Shown here: in pieces, positions 1 to 13,836 of the stretch
Layout: every line of letters starts with the position of its first letter
How positions within the stretch are numbered: position 1 is the first letter of the stretch
Origin: Certhia americana
Lineage: Eukaryota > Chordata > Aves > Passeriformes > Certhiidae
NCBI GenBank assembly: GCA_018697195.1
Contig: CM031879.1
Span: 28,706,977 to 28,770,976 of the forward strand
Length of the DNA stretch: 64,000 nucleotides
Direction of reading: 5' to 3'
Position numbers and translations under genes: made by a program
The notes under the pieces: generated by a model
Told to the model about the DNA's origin: nothing
Databases searched by the model: none
Seen by the model: the letters and a program-made list of their open reading frames with translations, nothing else

Positions 1-3000
1 ACATTTCCACCTAAAAAAATTACTTCAGTGGTGCCATTTCCCCCCTCCATTATTTTCAGAATACATTTGGGAACATCTTGCACTGTCAGGGCAATTATTC
101 CTGGCTTCAAGTATTGCCTGAGCAAAGGCAGGGGCTGCCTGAATACTTTCACCACAAGCCTGTCCTGTATGAAAATGTGCATGTGTTCTAGAAACAATAT
201 ATTGTCCATGCTATGTCCATTCCATCTCTACATGGAATGAAGCTGAGCAAACAAAGCTGCATAGCAAAAGAATGATGAATTCACTAAGTAGTAGATTGGT
301 GTTGCCGCATATTACGGAGTATAAAACTATGATTTTATGTGTTTTTATATATAATAGCTGAATAATATTGAGTTATTATATCCCTTTCTGTCCTGATATA
401 TATGAGAAATCTTATTGCAATTTATCCAGTCTCTTTTCACTCTGCCTTTGCTAAGTGTACAGAACTGCATTTTCAGCTGACTACAGAGCACCTGGGGTTT
501 CTTACAGCTGCTGCTGTGTTCTGCCCAAATACGAGCAAGTGATTCAGGCTCTCAAATGTACCACTGGTTTGACACCTGTGACTTGGGCAGTGAGAGCTGC
601 TGAGACTCAGGAGCTCTAGGACCATCATATTAGGCATGGCTTTGGAACCTCTGTGTCTTTTAAGGTCTGGAAAACATGCAGGTTCAGAAAGAAAAGGAGT
701 TAAACTTAGTTTAGTATTTTGATCTCCATCCTTATTTTAGGAGTCTAATTTTTGCAGCAGTTGGAATGACTTGCTAAATCCTGAACAATTCATCTGGGTG
801 GTTTCCACTTCCACTGCCACCTTTCATGGAGAGCCTTCAGCTGTGAGTAAGGAAAAGTTTCCAGCAGGATTACATACTAGGCTAGCCTGCTTAACCCTCT
901 TCTCTGGACAGTGCGTGTCCCATTTCCAGACACATCCACTATAGCTTGTATCTGCAGTTATCTACTGTGAGATAAACACACTCCTTGTCACACAGACTGG
1001 GAAGAGCTCACTGTTCATCATTTAACAGGGAACACATGGAACATACACATTCATTTTTGTTCATGTTTAGGGAGCCAGAGTAGCCTATATTTGTTTAGTA
1101 GGATACAGTTCTCAAATGCCACCATATGTGCCAGCATGATGTGCTGGGATGGAAGGCCTGGCCATCATGACTCAACTCCATGGTCACAGAGTGAAGGCCT
1201 GGGAGACTTCTCATGAAACCATCTGGATTGTACTAGCTGGAGTACAGCCAGCAGGTCAAAGATGTGGAAGAGATTATTCCTGTCCATCAGGTAATTTGGA
1301 GTTTTGTTCCCCCAAGAAGGAGTACAATAAGATGGTGGTGGAGTGTAAGACAAACAACGTAAGGTTGAAGGAGTAAGCCTGCAGAAAAAGGGATAAGTAA
1401 GGATATACTGCTGTCTACAGCAACTTAATGGGAATATGAGAAGAGAGAGACTTGCTCCTTGGAAGCAGAGAGGCACAGGTTTTATAAAACATGTAAAGAA
1501 AGCTACTGATAACTTAGTTTCACCAGTAGTACTACAGTTCTCTTTATAAAAGTAACAAGATGTTAATGTAAACTAGATGTAATTAAAACCACCCTGAGGA
1601 AGTAATCAGATTCTTCTTTCATTAGCAGACTATGTGGGAGACCAGTACTGCTATTTGTGCTGTCTGAACAGTATATAATTCTTTACATCACTTAACAATA
1701 TTTCTCAGACCCTGAAAGAAGTGTCAGCTCTTTAGAAGCATCACAACGAGATATTCTTAAAAAGGTTTATCTTCACACAAGGGTGAAAGCACGCCTTTGG
1801 AGACATATGGGTGTTGTCATGTCACAACAATTTCCCATTTATTAAAATCAATGAAAAAGAGGTGAAACCAATGCATTTCTGGCCCAGTAGAGTCTGAGAT
1901 CATTATGCTCTTCCAGCAGTGAGAGGGATATGCTGTACTCCCCAGGGTCCTGCAGTTTGTCCAGGGGAAAAAACCTTAATTCCTGGTTCTGCTGCAGACT
2001 TTTTCTTATTGAACACATCTCTAAGGCAACATTCATGGAGAGCTTAGACATCAGAGCAGCAGCCAGTGCTTACACTCCAATGTGCTAGGCACTGACATTT
2101 TCCCCAGGGAGAGAGTCTTGTCTGGCATGGACACTACCTGGGCAGGGCTAAGCAGCTCAGCACCTGGGCAACTCAGGCTCTGTAAAGTCAAAGTTTCTTC
2201 ACTGTTTGTTCTGCCCAATCTGTTCAAAAGACACCAAGCACACACCTACTGGTGTGGGATGTGACAGCCTAATAAAGCTTCAGTTCTCCTCTGTTACTCT
2301 CCTAAGGGTTCCATGGGCTGGACTGACCTTGAGCATGGGCAGTGTTGGTGCATGTCTGTCCAAAATGTACCTTTCACATAAATTCACTACAGCTCAGAGT
2401 CAGGTGTTGCAATGTCCTTGGTGAATTTAATCCACTCTCCTTCACAGTCCTCAGTCCGCAAAACTGGGAATGTAGTATATCTCTGTTTCATTTGGACATC
2501 ACAGGGATAAGTACCTGCAAGGCTAAGCAGCAGAGGAGTTTTATGCAAAGTCCTCAGGAAAAGCTGTCTGCCATTTTTCAGCTATTTAATGAAGTAAAAA
2601 AGCCACATGAAACAAAAGGCAATGCAAAAAAGGTTAAAAACATACTCTATGTGACACATTCTTGTTCCTATAATATTTCTTTTGAAACTTCATAGCTAGA
2701 AAAACTTTGTCTCTATCAGTTCCACATACTTCTTTTGATAGTATACTGCACCCCATGGTAGTGACTTTCTATAATGCTTTATAGTTTGTAAAAAAAATTT
2801 AAATCAACATATGACATAACTATGATTCATGTTATTGTTATTGCTCATTGTTATCATTTGTCATATGAGACAATGCCTGGCTGTGCACTTTTTCTCTTTT
2901 GAAAGAGAAATCTGGCTCAGCTCTGAAGGCTCCAAATTCTGTTTATTATACTAGCTGAAACATGTTTATTGCACTGTCATGTTTTTATATCCCTCATGCT

Positions 3001-6000
3001 ACCTTGTGCAAAACATACTTTTGCACTGACTAAACTGTGAAAATTCTGCAAGGCTTTGCTCTCTCTGCTCAAGCCACTGATCCGAGTTTAGCAGCCTCAT
3101 GTGGTGGTAGCCTGTATCTGACCCAGCAGTGTCTCCTTCTCAGTACCACACCTAATCCTGAGAGGCCTTTCATGGGGAAGTGCCTTCATGACTTCCAATT
3201 CTAAGATTTCCCAAGCTTTAAGCTCTGTTCGTTCCTCAAAAAATGTCAATTAGAAAGAGTCTTGTACTACTTGCCTGTATGGTTGTTTTGGTATAATAGT
3301 GTTTGATTGAGCGGAAAAGCCACAGGAGACATATATTGTAACAGCTAAAAATAACAGTGATAAAGCAACAGTAATAACAACCCTATTTTCATGTTACAGC
3401 TGCAGTGAATTTCTGCATAATTTTGACCAAGAGGCTTTTAAGGTATTTTGGCAGAAACATTTTGAACCCTCGAGCTACACTGACTCCACAACTTGATGGC
3501 AGGAAGTCTGTCAAGTGTCATTCTGAACACAAATAATAGTCAAAGAATAGTCATCTTATGAGAACTCAGTCACTGTTGCTACCTCCTTGATTTTGTACCA
3601 CTTCTGAAAGATTAACAAATTCCACCTTTGGACATCTGGAAATGTGACTGTTTCCTCCTGATTTCTGCTGTTGGATCTAATAAGTTACATTTCCTCCCCC
3701 TCAAAAACTTTCGTCATCAGGTTTGTCTGTGACTCAATAGCCAGAGGGATATTGATAGAAACACGCAAAAGGTTCATGGTTGCATGAAAACCTCCCAAAC
3801 ACTTTGCTTGGCTTTGCAATGATGTCAATATTTATTGTCACTGTCACAGACACAGAAAGATTACACAGATACAGCCCTCATACTGCACTTGTAGTTTGCA
3901 TAGGGTTATGGTCTCCCTCTGACTTTGAATTTAAGAGATATTGCATCAGGGCGGGTGTCAATGAGGTGAATTTTTCATTCAGCCCTACCACTGGAGGGAG
4001 AGGAAGTGAACCAGTGGCTGACGTATCTGGGTTCCTGTTTCTTGCTCCACAGATCCCAACTGGATTTGAGCCTCATAGGAATGATGCTAATTCTGTAGTC
4101 CCACAACTGCCTTAAGTCAACATAAGCAAATGCTGATGCTAAAAGAGGCAGTGCCAACTTCCCACTGACCCAATCAGTGTTTTCACTCTCTTTGCTTCTC
4201 CAGTGACTGCAAATAGTCATATATACATATGGGAGGGGAAAAAAAAGTGAGGTTGGCTTTAACCTAGAGTGTTGTCCTGTTCCCACTCACTGTGTGGCTG
4301 CATGAACACCTAGCAGATGGGAGAGAGAGATGTAAATAAGCAGACAGAGGACTGGAAGGTAAACCAGGACTGGTTATTACAGTTTAAATGAATTCTGGAA
4401 ATAGCAAGAAAATTACAGCACTTGTACAAGTCCCCTCATGGCTAAACAGGAGTGGAGGGAGGGTGTGCAAAAGCACAAGGCAGACATCTCTGGTCCATTA
4501 TATCTGGATTAGGCAGATTAGATGAAACAAATTTTCTGACTCAGAAAATGCCATCAGATCTGTTTAAGCTAGCTAAACGTACCTAAATAACCCCTTACTT
4601 ACAAAGTGCTTCACAGTATGTATGATGACACCCAAAATCAAGTACTGGTAGTTTCTAATAAACCATAGTCTAGTCAAGAAGCTCTTTCAAATCAAGGCCA
4701 TTGTCTCATCTTTTTTTGAAATAAAAATCACTTGCCTCATAAAAAGTTTTTATGTTTCAGAAAATTATATTGAGAAAAATGTTTCTTAATAATGACTCTT
4801 ACAATGGCATTACTTAAAACAATTGAATCAATTAGTTCAATAAAAATCTTCAACTGAGCTGCAATATTTTGACACTCTGACTGATTGAGTTTACTGCCTT
4901 TGCAATTAATGAAAGATTGGTTCCCTTAGGAATTACACTCTGATTAGTCCACAGCAAGAACATTTTCCATTACTCATCCCCCACTGCTATCAAAGGGCCT
5001 TTACTTTAGGCTTTTAGTTCTCTCTTTAATCTTAAATTAACAGCGTTTCTTGAAGTCCTTGCTCACTAGAACTCTTGGAGAAAATTTGATTTTGTATTTT
5101 ACCTGTGCTAAAACTTCATCAAAATAAGAAAATCCAAGAAGTAACCTGACACTAGGCACAGGCACCCAATATTTTTAGTTTAATTAAAAAAATTGTAGTT
5201 GTGGCTGTTCAAGAAAAAGTAAGAGTTAATGCTAAAAGCCTGTGATAAAAAAATAACTGTTTATTACAAAACAGCATACAGGATCTTTTCATAGCTCAAG
5301 TAATCAAGCTTCTGTCAAAGTGAGATAATTGTCAGTCAAACTTTCAATTCAAACACAGCTGCTAAAAATCAGAGATAAGAAGCCAGACACTTCACTTCAC
5401 TTTCAGCATTAACTCAGAAGTGAATAGAGGCTTTGCAGTAGCTGAGACCTTGTAATTCTGTACAATTGTAGAAGCACTCAGAAAAGTCTCTAAATTGGAG
5501 TGTTTTGTCTTTCTGAAGTTGAAAACAAATGTATTTACCATGCTGGTTAAAATGGTACTTAGTGAGAAAAATCTGCTTGTATATTAACTATTTTTTTTTA
5601 AACAAAAACCCCCAAAGTACTAAAGGTGGCTCTTGACTTCCAGTACATCCTTAATACTTCTTTTAATCAAATCCTATTAGTAAAGTTTTTCCCTGGCTCA
5701 GGGATTGAATGAACCTGGCAGGGAAGATGTGAGCCCAGTGTAATGAGCAGGTACCATTCCTGCAAAACTCGTCTTTCTTTACTCTGATCTTGTCTGTTGA
5801 AAATAATCAAAAATTAAATATACAGGTATTGCTAAAACAGTGCTGTATTATATATTTATTTTGTCACCATTAGTTTCCATTTCTTTTTTTATCTCTCAAA
5901 TATTAAAAATATTTAAGATGTTATAAGTTTTGTTGCTTACTCTGCTTGAGTCTGTTTAATAGAGTTTGAAGTAAAATCTGGAAAACAATTCTCACAGGAA

Positions 6001-9000
6001 ATTAATGTTCTGCTTATATGTGTTGTATATTCATACACCACTATTTTTTCATTATACTGTTTTGCAAATGCGTACAAAAATTGACTGGTAATTTCATAAA
6101 TCTGAAAACCACAATTCCCAGGTGATGACCATGACCCTAGAAAAAGCCTAGAGAAAACAACCTCTTTACGAGACATACCTTGCAATAGATGTTTGTTTAA
6201 CTGGAAATCCGCAAAAGCAGCTGCCCTGTGCAACGGTACATATTTGCTTCTGAATCCTTTCTCAAAGACACTATTTAAACATGCTGATGAACTGAGCTGG
6301 ATTTTTCCCCACCTCCATTCCAGCAAAATAAGGAGACTCAGAAGATAAAATTTGTTTTGTTATTGCAAGTAGTGCTATGTGGTAAGTGAGAAATTTACTT
6401 TCTATAGTCCTATGTAATTATGAAGGTGGGAAATGTCCGTTTCCTGAACAGATGCAATGTCTGTGTGCATGGCTCAGTGATATTTCTATTTGAAAATGAA
6501 TATACCTCTATTTCTAGAAGTGTTTGTGTATAGTGCTCCTTCTTGTCCATATTTGGCTTGATGTTAAAGATCTGCTACTCTAGCTTCACCACTTAGGCAA
6601 AGAGGAAACAAGTATTTCTTGTATTAGGACTGTAACTCCAAGCTATATGATGTGTTTCAGTCTGGTTCTGATTTACATTAAACTGTAAACAACTGATATT
6701 TATAACATGGGTTTTATGATGTGTGTAACTGGACTAGCTATCACTAAGTCTCATGCCACTTCCTGAATAGGAACAGTGATAACAGATTTTTCAAATGCTC
6801 CAGTTCTGTGCTAAGTTTGATGCTTTCACCTATAGGGGAAGATTTGTGCCTCCTGAGCCAGTCAAGCTTTACACTTTCTTCCTGGACTCTGTCTTAATAG
6901 AGTCTTAACATTTCCTCTGCCATTTTCTGGATAGGAATCCCTTCACCCAGTGAGCAACTTAAATTGGCAGAAGAAATTTCTGAAGTGCTCCTTCTCTCTT
7001 AAAACTATTTCTGCAACCATTCTATCTCCAAAACCAAAGGAAGTGGGAATGACCATAGCTGAGGTGGTGTCACTCATCTTCTCCTCCACCACTGGCCAAT
7101 GCTGTAAATTGTCAGAAGGGACTTGACTCAATGTCCCTTCTACTCCACTGGGCAACATTTATGCATGTGACAAACCTCACTCTTGCATGGAGAAAGATCT
7201 GATCTGAGGGTACACCAAGGAACACAAAAACAGACTTTCTCAGAGTAGGAATGATATTTTCCATAGTAAAATAGAAACAAAAAAAATGAGATGGGTCATG
7301 CTTTTAAGATATGTGAAGTCCTGTGACACCTGTTTCAAACAAAACTAAAAATATCCATCAGCCATTTACTCTTTTGTTTCCTGTGTTTTCACTTGCTTTG
7401 GTGTTTGTAAGCAATAAATCATAAAGTAGAAACATGGGCTAAATCCTGAGATATTTATTCAGGCTAAAGTCTTATTACTGGCAAAGGTATCTCTGAGTAG
7501 CCTTGTCATCCCCTAATTTTTTCACTGTAAAAAGGAAATATACTAAAAATCATATTCTTGCAGTATCTAGCAATTTTGCTTTTCTCAGTTTCAATAATCA
7601 GGACATTACCCACTAATCTTCTTTAAAAGAAGAAGGGTAAAACCACACATTCTAAAAAGACTTGTGGTGAACTTGAGGAACCCAGGTTTATTCCTTAGAT
7701 GTTAATCTTTGGTTTCATAGTGGAATTTTCTGGTTTTGGCTTACTTACCCCATCTTTTCTCATCCCCTGCAATGACTTTAACAATAATTTCTGAAAAATT
7801 ACTTTTAAATTCTCATATCCAATTTCTGGATAAACTAAAGAAAATAAAGAAAAGGGAAAATGAGCTGTATTAGCAATCACAGGTACTTTGTAAATGAAGA
7901 TAGTTTTTAGATTTCTAGGAAAGCAAAATATTATATCTTTTGTTGCAATGTTTTGAAATTTTCTATTTACTGTGTGTAGAGAAACTGTCCATGGTGGCTG
8001 TGAAATCCAAACTGAATCATCAAGACCAGATGGTAATCTTGACTATTACTACTAGTATTTTCAAGACCCAAGAGTCATAGTGATGTGAGAGATGTTTTAA
8101 GACCTAATTTTCAGTTCTGATGAGAAGGAAAGTGTGACAATAATTTTCTTCCTATTTCACAATGATTTTATGAAAATTAGTTAGTGTTTGTAGAATTTTT
8201 TGATTGGCTAATATGCTGCATGAACATTCATTTTTTACTTGGATAACTGAACTTAATGCAATGTTCTTAAACATTCTTTACACATTTCCTAATTACATAA
8301 CTATTATATTTTTTATTTCTTCCTTCAAACTCTGAATTCTTTAGCATGATACGATTTAGAATTGCTATTTTTTGCAAAGTTGTGTTTTCCATGATAGAAA
8401 GTGAAATTCAAGATATTGAAAGAATGACAAATTTTTCCCTTCTCTGTACTTTATATTATGTGGATAATGATGAAAATTATCATACTGTGGTTTTGATTAT
8501 TTTGGTTTCTGGTACTAATTGTTCACAGTAGTAGATGAATATCATGTCAAATTATGCACCAAGGGTGTCTGTTCCACTGCTTCCAAGGTCTGGAATCTGT
8601 TTTTTTAACTTTACCTGAAATTTTCTGTCATAAGAATAAAGAAGGTAACATCAAGAAATTTTAGCCACCAATGACTGTCCCTAAGAAGTTCTGGATTTAC
8701 CCCTAATCAGAAGTAATGAATACGTATTGATTACTTCAAAACAATTTATTGTGACTCAGAAAAGTCATACATACAGCAAATATTATCATGCTGGTACAAA
8801 TTTTTAACCATGGACCAAGTTTTTAAAAATTTCTTCCATGTACTCTATTCTATACTTTAATCATCTCAAGGTTATGTTTTGAATGTATTCTAAAGGTAAT
8901 GGCCATAAGGAAGCCAGAGGTGGTAACTGTTTCAACACGTGCATACTGACCATCTCAGGGATGGTGGGAGGTGGCTCTTAACAAGTTGTTCTGTATTCTC

Positions 9001-12000
9001 TTGGTTTCCTACAGAGAGCTCAGTTGCTGTTTTCTGGGATCTATTTATTTGAAAAACTTATTTGTGTCTTATCATACATGAGATGGACAGAGCTACCAGG
9101 CTTTACCCTGCTGATATTACATGTGTATTCACCTTTGGGGTATGAAAATTTTCCAATAAAGATCCTTAAATGTAGAACTTATTTCATTCATTCCAGTCCT
9201 CCTTTGCTCCACTTCTTTTATGCACAAGTGAAGGAAAGAGAAAGAAACAATATGCTGACTTACTGTTTAGAAGGATTTTTTGTACATTGATTAATACAAC
9301 TGAAGATAATTGTTATGGAAAATATGAATGCAGCATCCCAATAAAAGAAAAAAAGATTAATTACAAGTCCTCTTAGAGATAATTCTTTTGAAGTGTGGGT
9401 AGGCTGGTACCTTAGTCATGCTCTACTCATAGGCACAAACCACAAGAAAAGTGAAATTCACTATGTTCTACTATTCTTTTGGTTATGCTATTGGACAGTA
9501 TTTTCTAAAATTTTTAGTGTTGCCACTTTTGATCCTACTGCAATGTCAGATACAGTCCTTGGAATGAAGGCCTTACAGCAGAAGATTGAAAGGACATTTC
9601 TCGTCTTCTAGTGCTGTAGCATTCGATTTTGTAGAGTTTGAGGTTTATCCTATGCAGGAACTGAGCAAGTTGGGCAGTAACATCCAAGTACCATAGCATT
9701 TAAAACTTTGAGCCACTCCCCAAAACACCATCAACATTATTTCAACGATATCTATGGCTACATTTAACATGAAAAGCCCTAATTTAAGCTGTGCAAAAGA
9801 CCCAGCTTCTATTGTTATGCAAGGGCAGCATCTAAAACCTATCACACGTCTCTCTTTCTGACTATTGGAGTAAATTCTCAAAAAATAACCTTCCCTTCTC
9901 ATTAATGTCCTAATGATGTATATTTATGGTCTGAGTTTCTCCATCTAACCATGTTCTTCTTGACTTTTGAGGAAGATGTGTTTGTTCAGCCACATTGTTT
10001 ATCCACCTCACAAGTGACCATCCACTCTTACCGGCTGACATGAAGCACAGAAGAAAGTGTTTCACTTAGAAGCACAGTTTTTACAGGGTCAACATGAAAG
10101 CACATGTGCAAGTCCCAGGATAATAGTCAGAACATATGGACAAGTTGGATAAACTTATTTGGTTTTTTATGGTAAATTTTGATTTTTCCACCAGGTCCTT
10201 AAAACCTACAGTCTGAGGAAACATATATGTATTTAGAAATATTTTTGTAGCAGTTTTGCTTCAAAAAAATTGTTATCTGTTTTAAGAGATTTTGTCAAAT
10301 ATAGACATTTCCTACAAAATTTGTTAAAAATGCACATGAAAGGAAAACAATAAGAATTGTCCTGATATACACAGGGTAGCTCATGGAGAAAAATATTCTC
10401 AAGTACTTACTCACTCCTTTTCAAAGCAAATGATTAGGATAGTAAATAGATGCCAAAAAGATAAAAGTATTCCAACTAAGCACTCATTTCTTAAATGTTA
10501 GGCTGGAAAGTCACTCAAATAATTGCTCAAAAAGAATGCACTGGAGTCTACAGGTTACACTTCTGATGCCGTTTAGTTAAATTGAATCATTAAATACAAG
10601 AATTGAGGATCTGGTTCTCCTTTATACAGAAGTGTCTTTATGTGACTCTGGCAGTACAAACAGGCTGTAGAACAAGTGCTGCAGTTAATGCCTGACTGAA
10701 TGACCACTGGTACCAACTAGTACAGTGAAATGAAAACTAACCCCCAAATTTTCCTGAAGATTTTTTTAAAATGAGAAATCCCATAAGTGTAATCAAAATT
10801 ACTAACTACTAAAGAGTAGAAACAAATGCATTGATTTTTAAATTTTGTTTTCATGACTGAAGACTTCAGAAAGGTATTGATGCTGTGCTAAAAATACACT
10901 GGAGAGTACAAAGGGTTACTGTGGATTTGGTTTAGGAATAGCTTTCTTTGTTTTTTGGCCAAGTCATAACAGGAAAACAAGTATTTTTCATAGAAATGCT
11001 GACATAACTTTACTAATAGCACCTTTAAGAGAGGTTGTTACAGTGTGTATTTACTCAGGTACAGGATTAAATAAGAGATGTGAACTTACCATAGCAACCC
11101 CTGCATCACATTGCAGATCTGCTGCTTCTAAGATACGGCAAATGTTTCTGAAGAAATACACATGAATATGAGGTAAACATCTATCAATTCCAAATTGGGT
11201 TTCAAAAACACTTTGCTATACAGCATAACAAAAAAGCAGCATAACTTGATGCTCTGTAAATGAATGTATTGCTGAATGGTATTTTTATTGTGTTATGACT
11301 TTTGGCTCAAAATATAAGTTTAGATAATTCCCCAATTCACTATAGCAAAAATAATGACAAACACACTCTTAAGGTCCTCGGAAATATTGCTGTGAATCCT
11401 TACACTCCCTAGGAATCAAGGAAACTCACCTGTCTGCTTCGAACCACCTCCTGCTGATGTTCTGAGATCTTGCAATAATACTAATGTTTACCAGAAGATA
11501 TTCAGCAGAATTTTGTGAATACAGTTAAAGTTGGAATTAGGTTTTCTTCTAAGCAGTCTTTTTTCCCAACTTTTAGAGACTTTTTTGTTTCCTCTTTGTT
11601 ATCCCTCTGCATCTTGAATTTTATCAGCTAATGTATGTCCCTTCAATTTATCTTTATTCAGGTTGGCTTTTCTTGTTTTGCATAAAAACCCTGTCATTGT
11701 AGTTACAAACTTACTGCTTGGTTTTGATTTTAGTCTTGGGGTTTTTTTTGTTTTTTTTTTTTTTTTCCCTTAGGCATTTTCACTTTCACCTTCAAACCAC
11801 TTAGGCAGTGCCTAAGATGAGACCCTGATGACATCCGTTGGGTTTCACGGCCAGTCACCATGGCATTGAGTTTCTTATATTAGCTTGAGACCCGTCTGAT
11901 TAATTCACAGGGATATAACCACACTCGCACTTGCTATTGTAAATCCTTCAAAATCCTAAAACCCTTCAAAACCTGTATCAAAGTGAGTCAAATGTCTGCC

Positions 12001-12776
12001 TACATGGCTCTCCAAACAAGCGTGACCAATGGGTGCCATTTTCTGAAAGTAGTGATGGCCATTGGTGTGATGTGACCAGCATCATGTTCAGCTGCCTTTG
12101 AGACCCTACACTCAACAGAGTTTCTATTTATAACTATTTCTGTTTATTGAAAATGGCCTTTGGCACCAGGATAGACCAGAGCTCAGTCTTTGGTCACTGG
12201 ATCCACTAGGGAGAGCCCTGTGTGTCTCCCACACCCTGCCTTTTCCCTGTACAAAACAATGTCCACATATGGAACTGTGGAAATAGTTCATGACTTCCTG
12301 CTGTACATGTTGTTGTAGATGTTCAGTGGGTAAACCCATTCAATAAAATTAAAATCACATCACCTCCCCTCATTATCCTTCTCTCACAAGAATGTATTTC
12401 GTGTTGACTTTTCCCCCACCTGCCTTACTCCTGATGGAAGCAATCTATTCCACATATTGCAACCTTGTGTTAAAACTATTGTTTTATAGAAAGTGCTTAA
12501 TGATTTGTTTTTCTTAAAACCGAATTTCTTAATTTTTTTTAATATGAAAAACAATCATCAGCTTTATAAAAATGAAATGTCAGCATTACATGGCTCAGAG
12601 AAGTAACACGAATCTTTTGCTATTGCTGTCTCAGATTTCTGGACAGCGTGACTTATGTGACAGACTGCTGTGTCTGTGTTTTTGCATAGTGTTTTCAATT
12701 GAAATGTTTCAAAACAAATGTTTCTTTCTCTTCTTCAGTGAACATTTCTGTTTGAGATCATATAGTAATTTCTCAT
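1..12776. other. Unique AT-rich non-coding stretch
   Basis: No gene can be supported here. Open frames are all below 130 codons, occur on both strands without codon-level signal, and match no family I know; the largest is a 129-codon frame on the minus strand at 5937-6326 with no plausible exon borders. Low-complexity tracts include a T/G-rich run at about 11741-11767 and T runs near 5591 and 12535. The 12124-12340 part is somewhat richer in G+C and ends with an AATAAA-like hexamer, but no transcript structure is evident. A very weak CR1-like trace at about 1240-1350 is discussed under findings. The stretch is best read as intergenic or deep intronic bird DNA. Confidence 0.7.
12772..12776. 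repeat. Left target-site duplication of solo LTR (CTCAT)
   Basis: The five bases CTCAT directly precede the TG that opens the LTR. The same five bases directly follow the closing CA at 13533. A six-base duplication does not fit (TCTCAT on the left, CTCATC on the right), so the duplication length is five. Confidence 0.75.
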
Positions 12777-13533
12777 TGTCTTGGTTTGGAAAGACAGGGG
12801 TGTCTGCTAGGAACCAAAAAAAAAAAAATGGAAACTTCCCTTGGATTTTGTTATAATCCCCAAACTGAAGGGGAGGTCTCAGGCAATGATATGATGGTAG
12901 GAATAACAGTTCTTTACTAGTTAGTCTAACAAGGTAAATTAACAATAATAACTATAATATTGACAACAAACAGAACTAGAGAAGAAAAGAAAAAAACCCA
13001 GCAACCCAGTTACAGTTTTCCTCTGGCACCCCCCACCCCCCTGAGTACTGTTACAAGCTACCAGAGCCAGCAGCAGTCCTGGGAGGATGAGATGTATCCG
13101 AGGGTTGGCAGTGGCTGGAGCTGTTGGAAAGTGTCCCGGCTGGGCAGGGGCTGCAGAAAATACAGTGTGGGGAGACCTCGAAGAAAACTGAAGAAGCCGT
13201 GGGTGCAGGGCAGGGAGAAGGAGCTCCTGGCAGGGCAGGGAGGGAACGGGTTCCCAAAATCCCGGGGGACACACGAAGAGACGGTGGTCCGACTGAGCTC
13301 CAGGTGAAGGATGGTGAGAGCTCTCCACCGCGCTGAGACGAGCAGCTCCGGCCGTTTTTCCCAGCGCAGAAAAACTGCCCCGAGCGAAGTGAAGATGGTG
13401 CCTCTCTGTCTCTGCCTTAGCCACTTCTTTTGTTTGGTCCTAAGCATCCATGAGTACTGAAAAGCACCCAGCAATCAGCTTCTTAGCAACTTCTGGGAAA
13501 AAATTTTATAAGAAAATAACCCAACCCCCAACA
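12777..13533. mobile_element. Solo LTR of an endogenous retrovirus, probably ERVL-like
   Basis: The 757-bp segment opens with TGTCTTGGTTTGG and closes with CCCCCAACA, so it has canonical TG...CA LTR ends. It is bracketed by identical CTCAT copies, which shows integrase-type insertion. A 5-bp duplication is usual for the ERVL (class III) group, whereas alpha/beta-like ERVs usually give 6 bp and gamma-like ERVs 4 bp. I recognise the opening as typical of passerine LTRs. No internal gag/pol region or second LTR lies nearby, so this is a solo LTR left by LTR-LTR recombination. The central part (about 13090-13390) is the only CpG-dense stretch in the window. Open frames of up to 161 codons cross it on both strands, but they overlap each other and reflect base composition, not genes. 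Orientation is not assigned: no convincing pair of TATA box and AATAAA signal was found on either strand. Certainty is high that it is an LTR, moderate for the family. Confidence 0.8.
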
Positions 13534-13538
13534 CTCAT
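13534..13538. repeat. Right target-site duplication of solo LTR (CTCAT)
   Basis: These five bases repeat 12772-12776 exactly and directly abut the terminal CA of the LTR. Together with the left copy they fix the element ends to the base. Confidence 0.75.
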
Positions 13539-13815
13539 CAATCGTACTTGAAATAAGCAAGTGTTAAGGATTGATATAATATTATGTGGTTCACTGCTGT
13601 TCCTCACACCACCCAATGGAATGGGACACCCTGAGAGCAGAACAGATTTAGAAAATGACTAAAAATTACTAAGCCTCTCACCCACATTTGTACAAATGGT
13701 CCCTTTTTAGCATTGAACTCCATAATCAAATCTGCCAATTCACATTTCTTCCCTTATTTATTTTTCTTTAAAATTTATTTGGCTTTTGTTGTGTGGTTTT
13801 GGTTTCTTTTTTCAG

Positions 13816-13836
13816 TTTTTTTTTTTTTTTTTTTTT
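13816..13836. repeat. Poly-T run (T21)
   Basis: An uninterrupted run of 21 T follows TTTTTTCAG and is followed by GCATAGTG and a (GTTT)n patch. A run of this kind could be the poly-A tail of a minus-strand retrocopy, but the sequence to its right shows no recognisable gene body, so it is listed only as a homopolymer. Confidence 0.85.

Noticed and set aside
3780..4286. 111-codon (+) and 103-codon (-) open frames
   Set aside because: They overlap on opposite strands, have no recognised domain, and no splice-site pattern or promoter context.
5937..6326. 129-codon minus-strand open frame
   Set aside because: No domain or family; in unique AT-rich DNA a frame of this length is expected a few times by chance in 64 kb.
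12939..13474. Overlapping open frames of 161, 138, 115 and 73 codons on both strands
   Set aside because: All lie inside the solo LTR in its GC-rich, stop-poor centre; they overlap one another on opposite strands and show no protein family.
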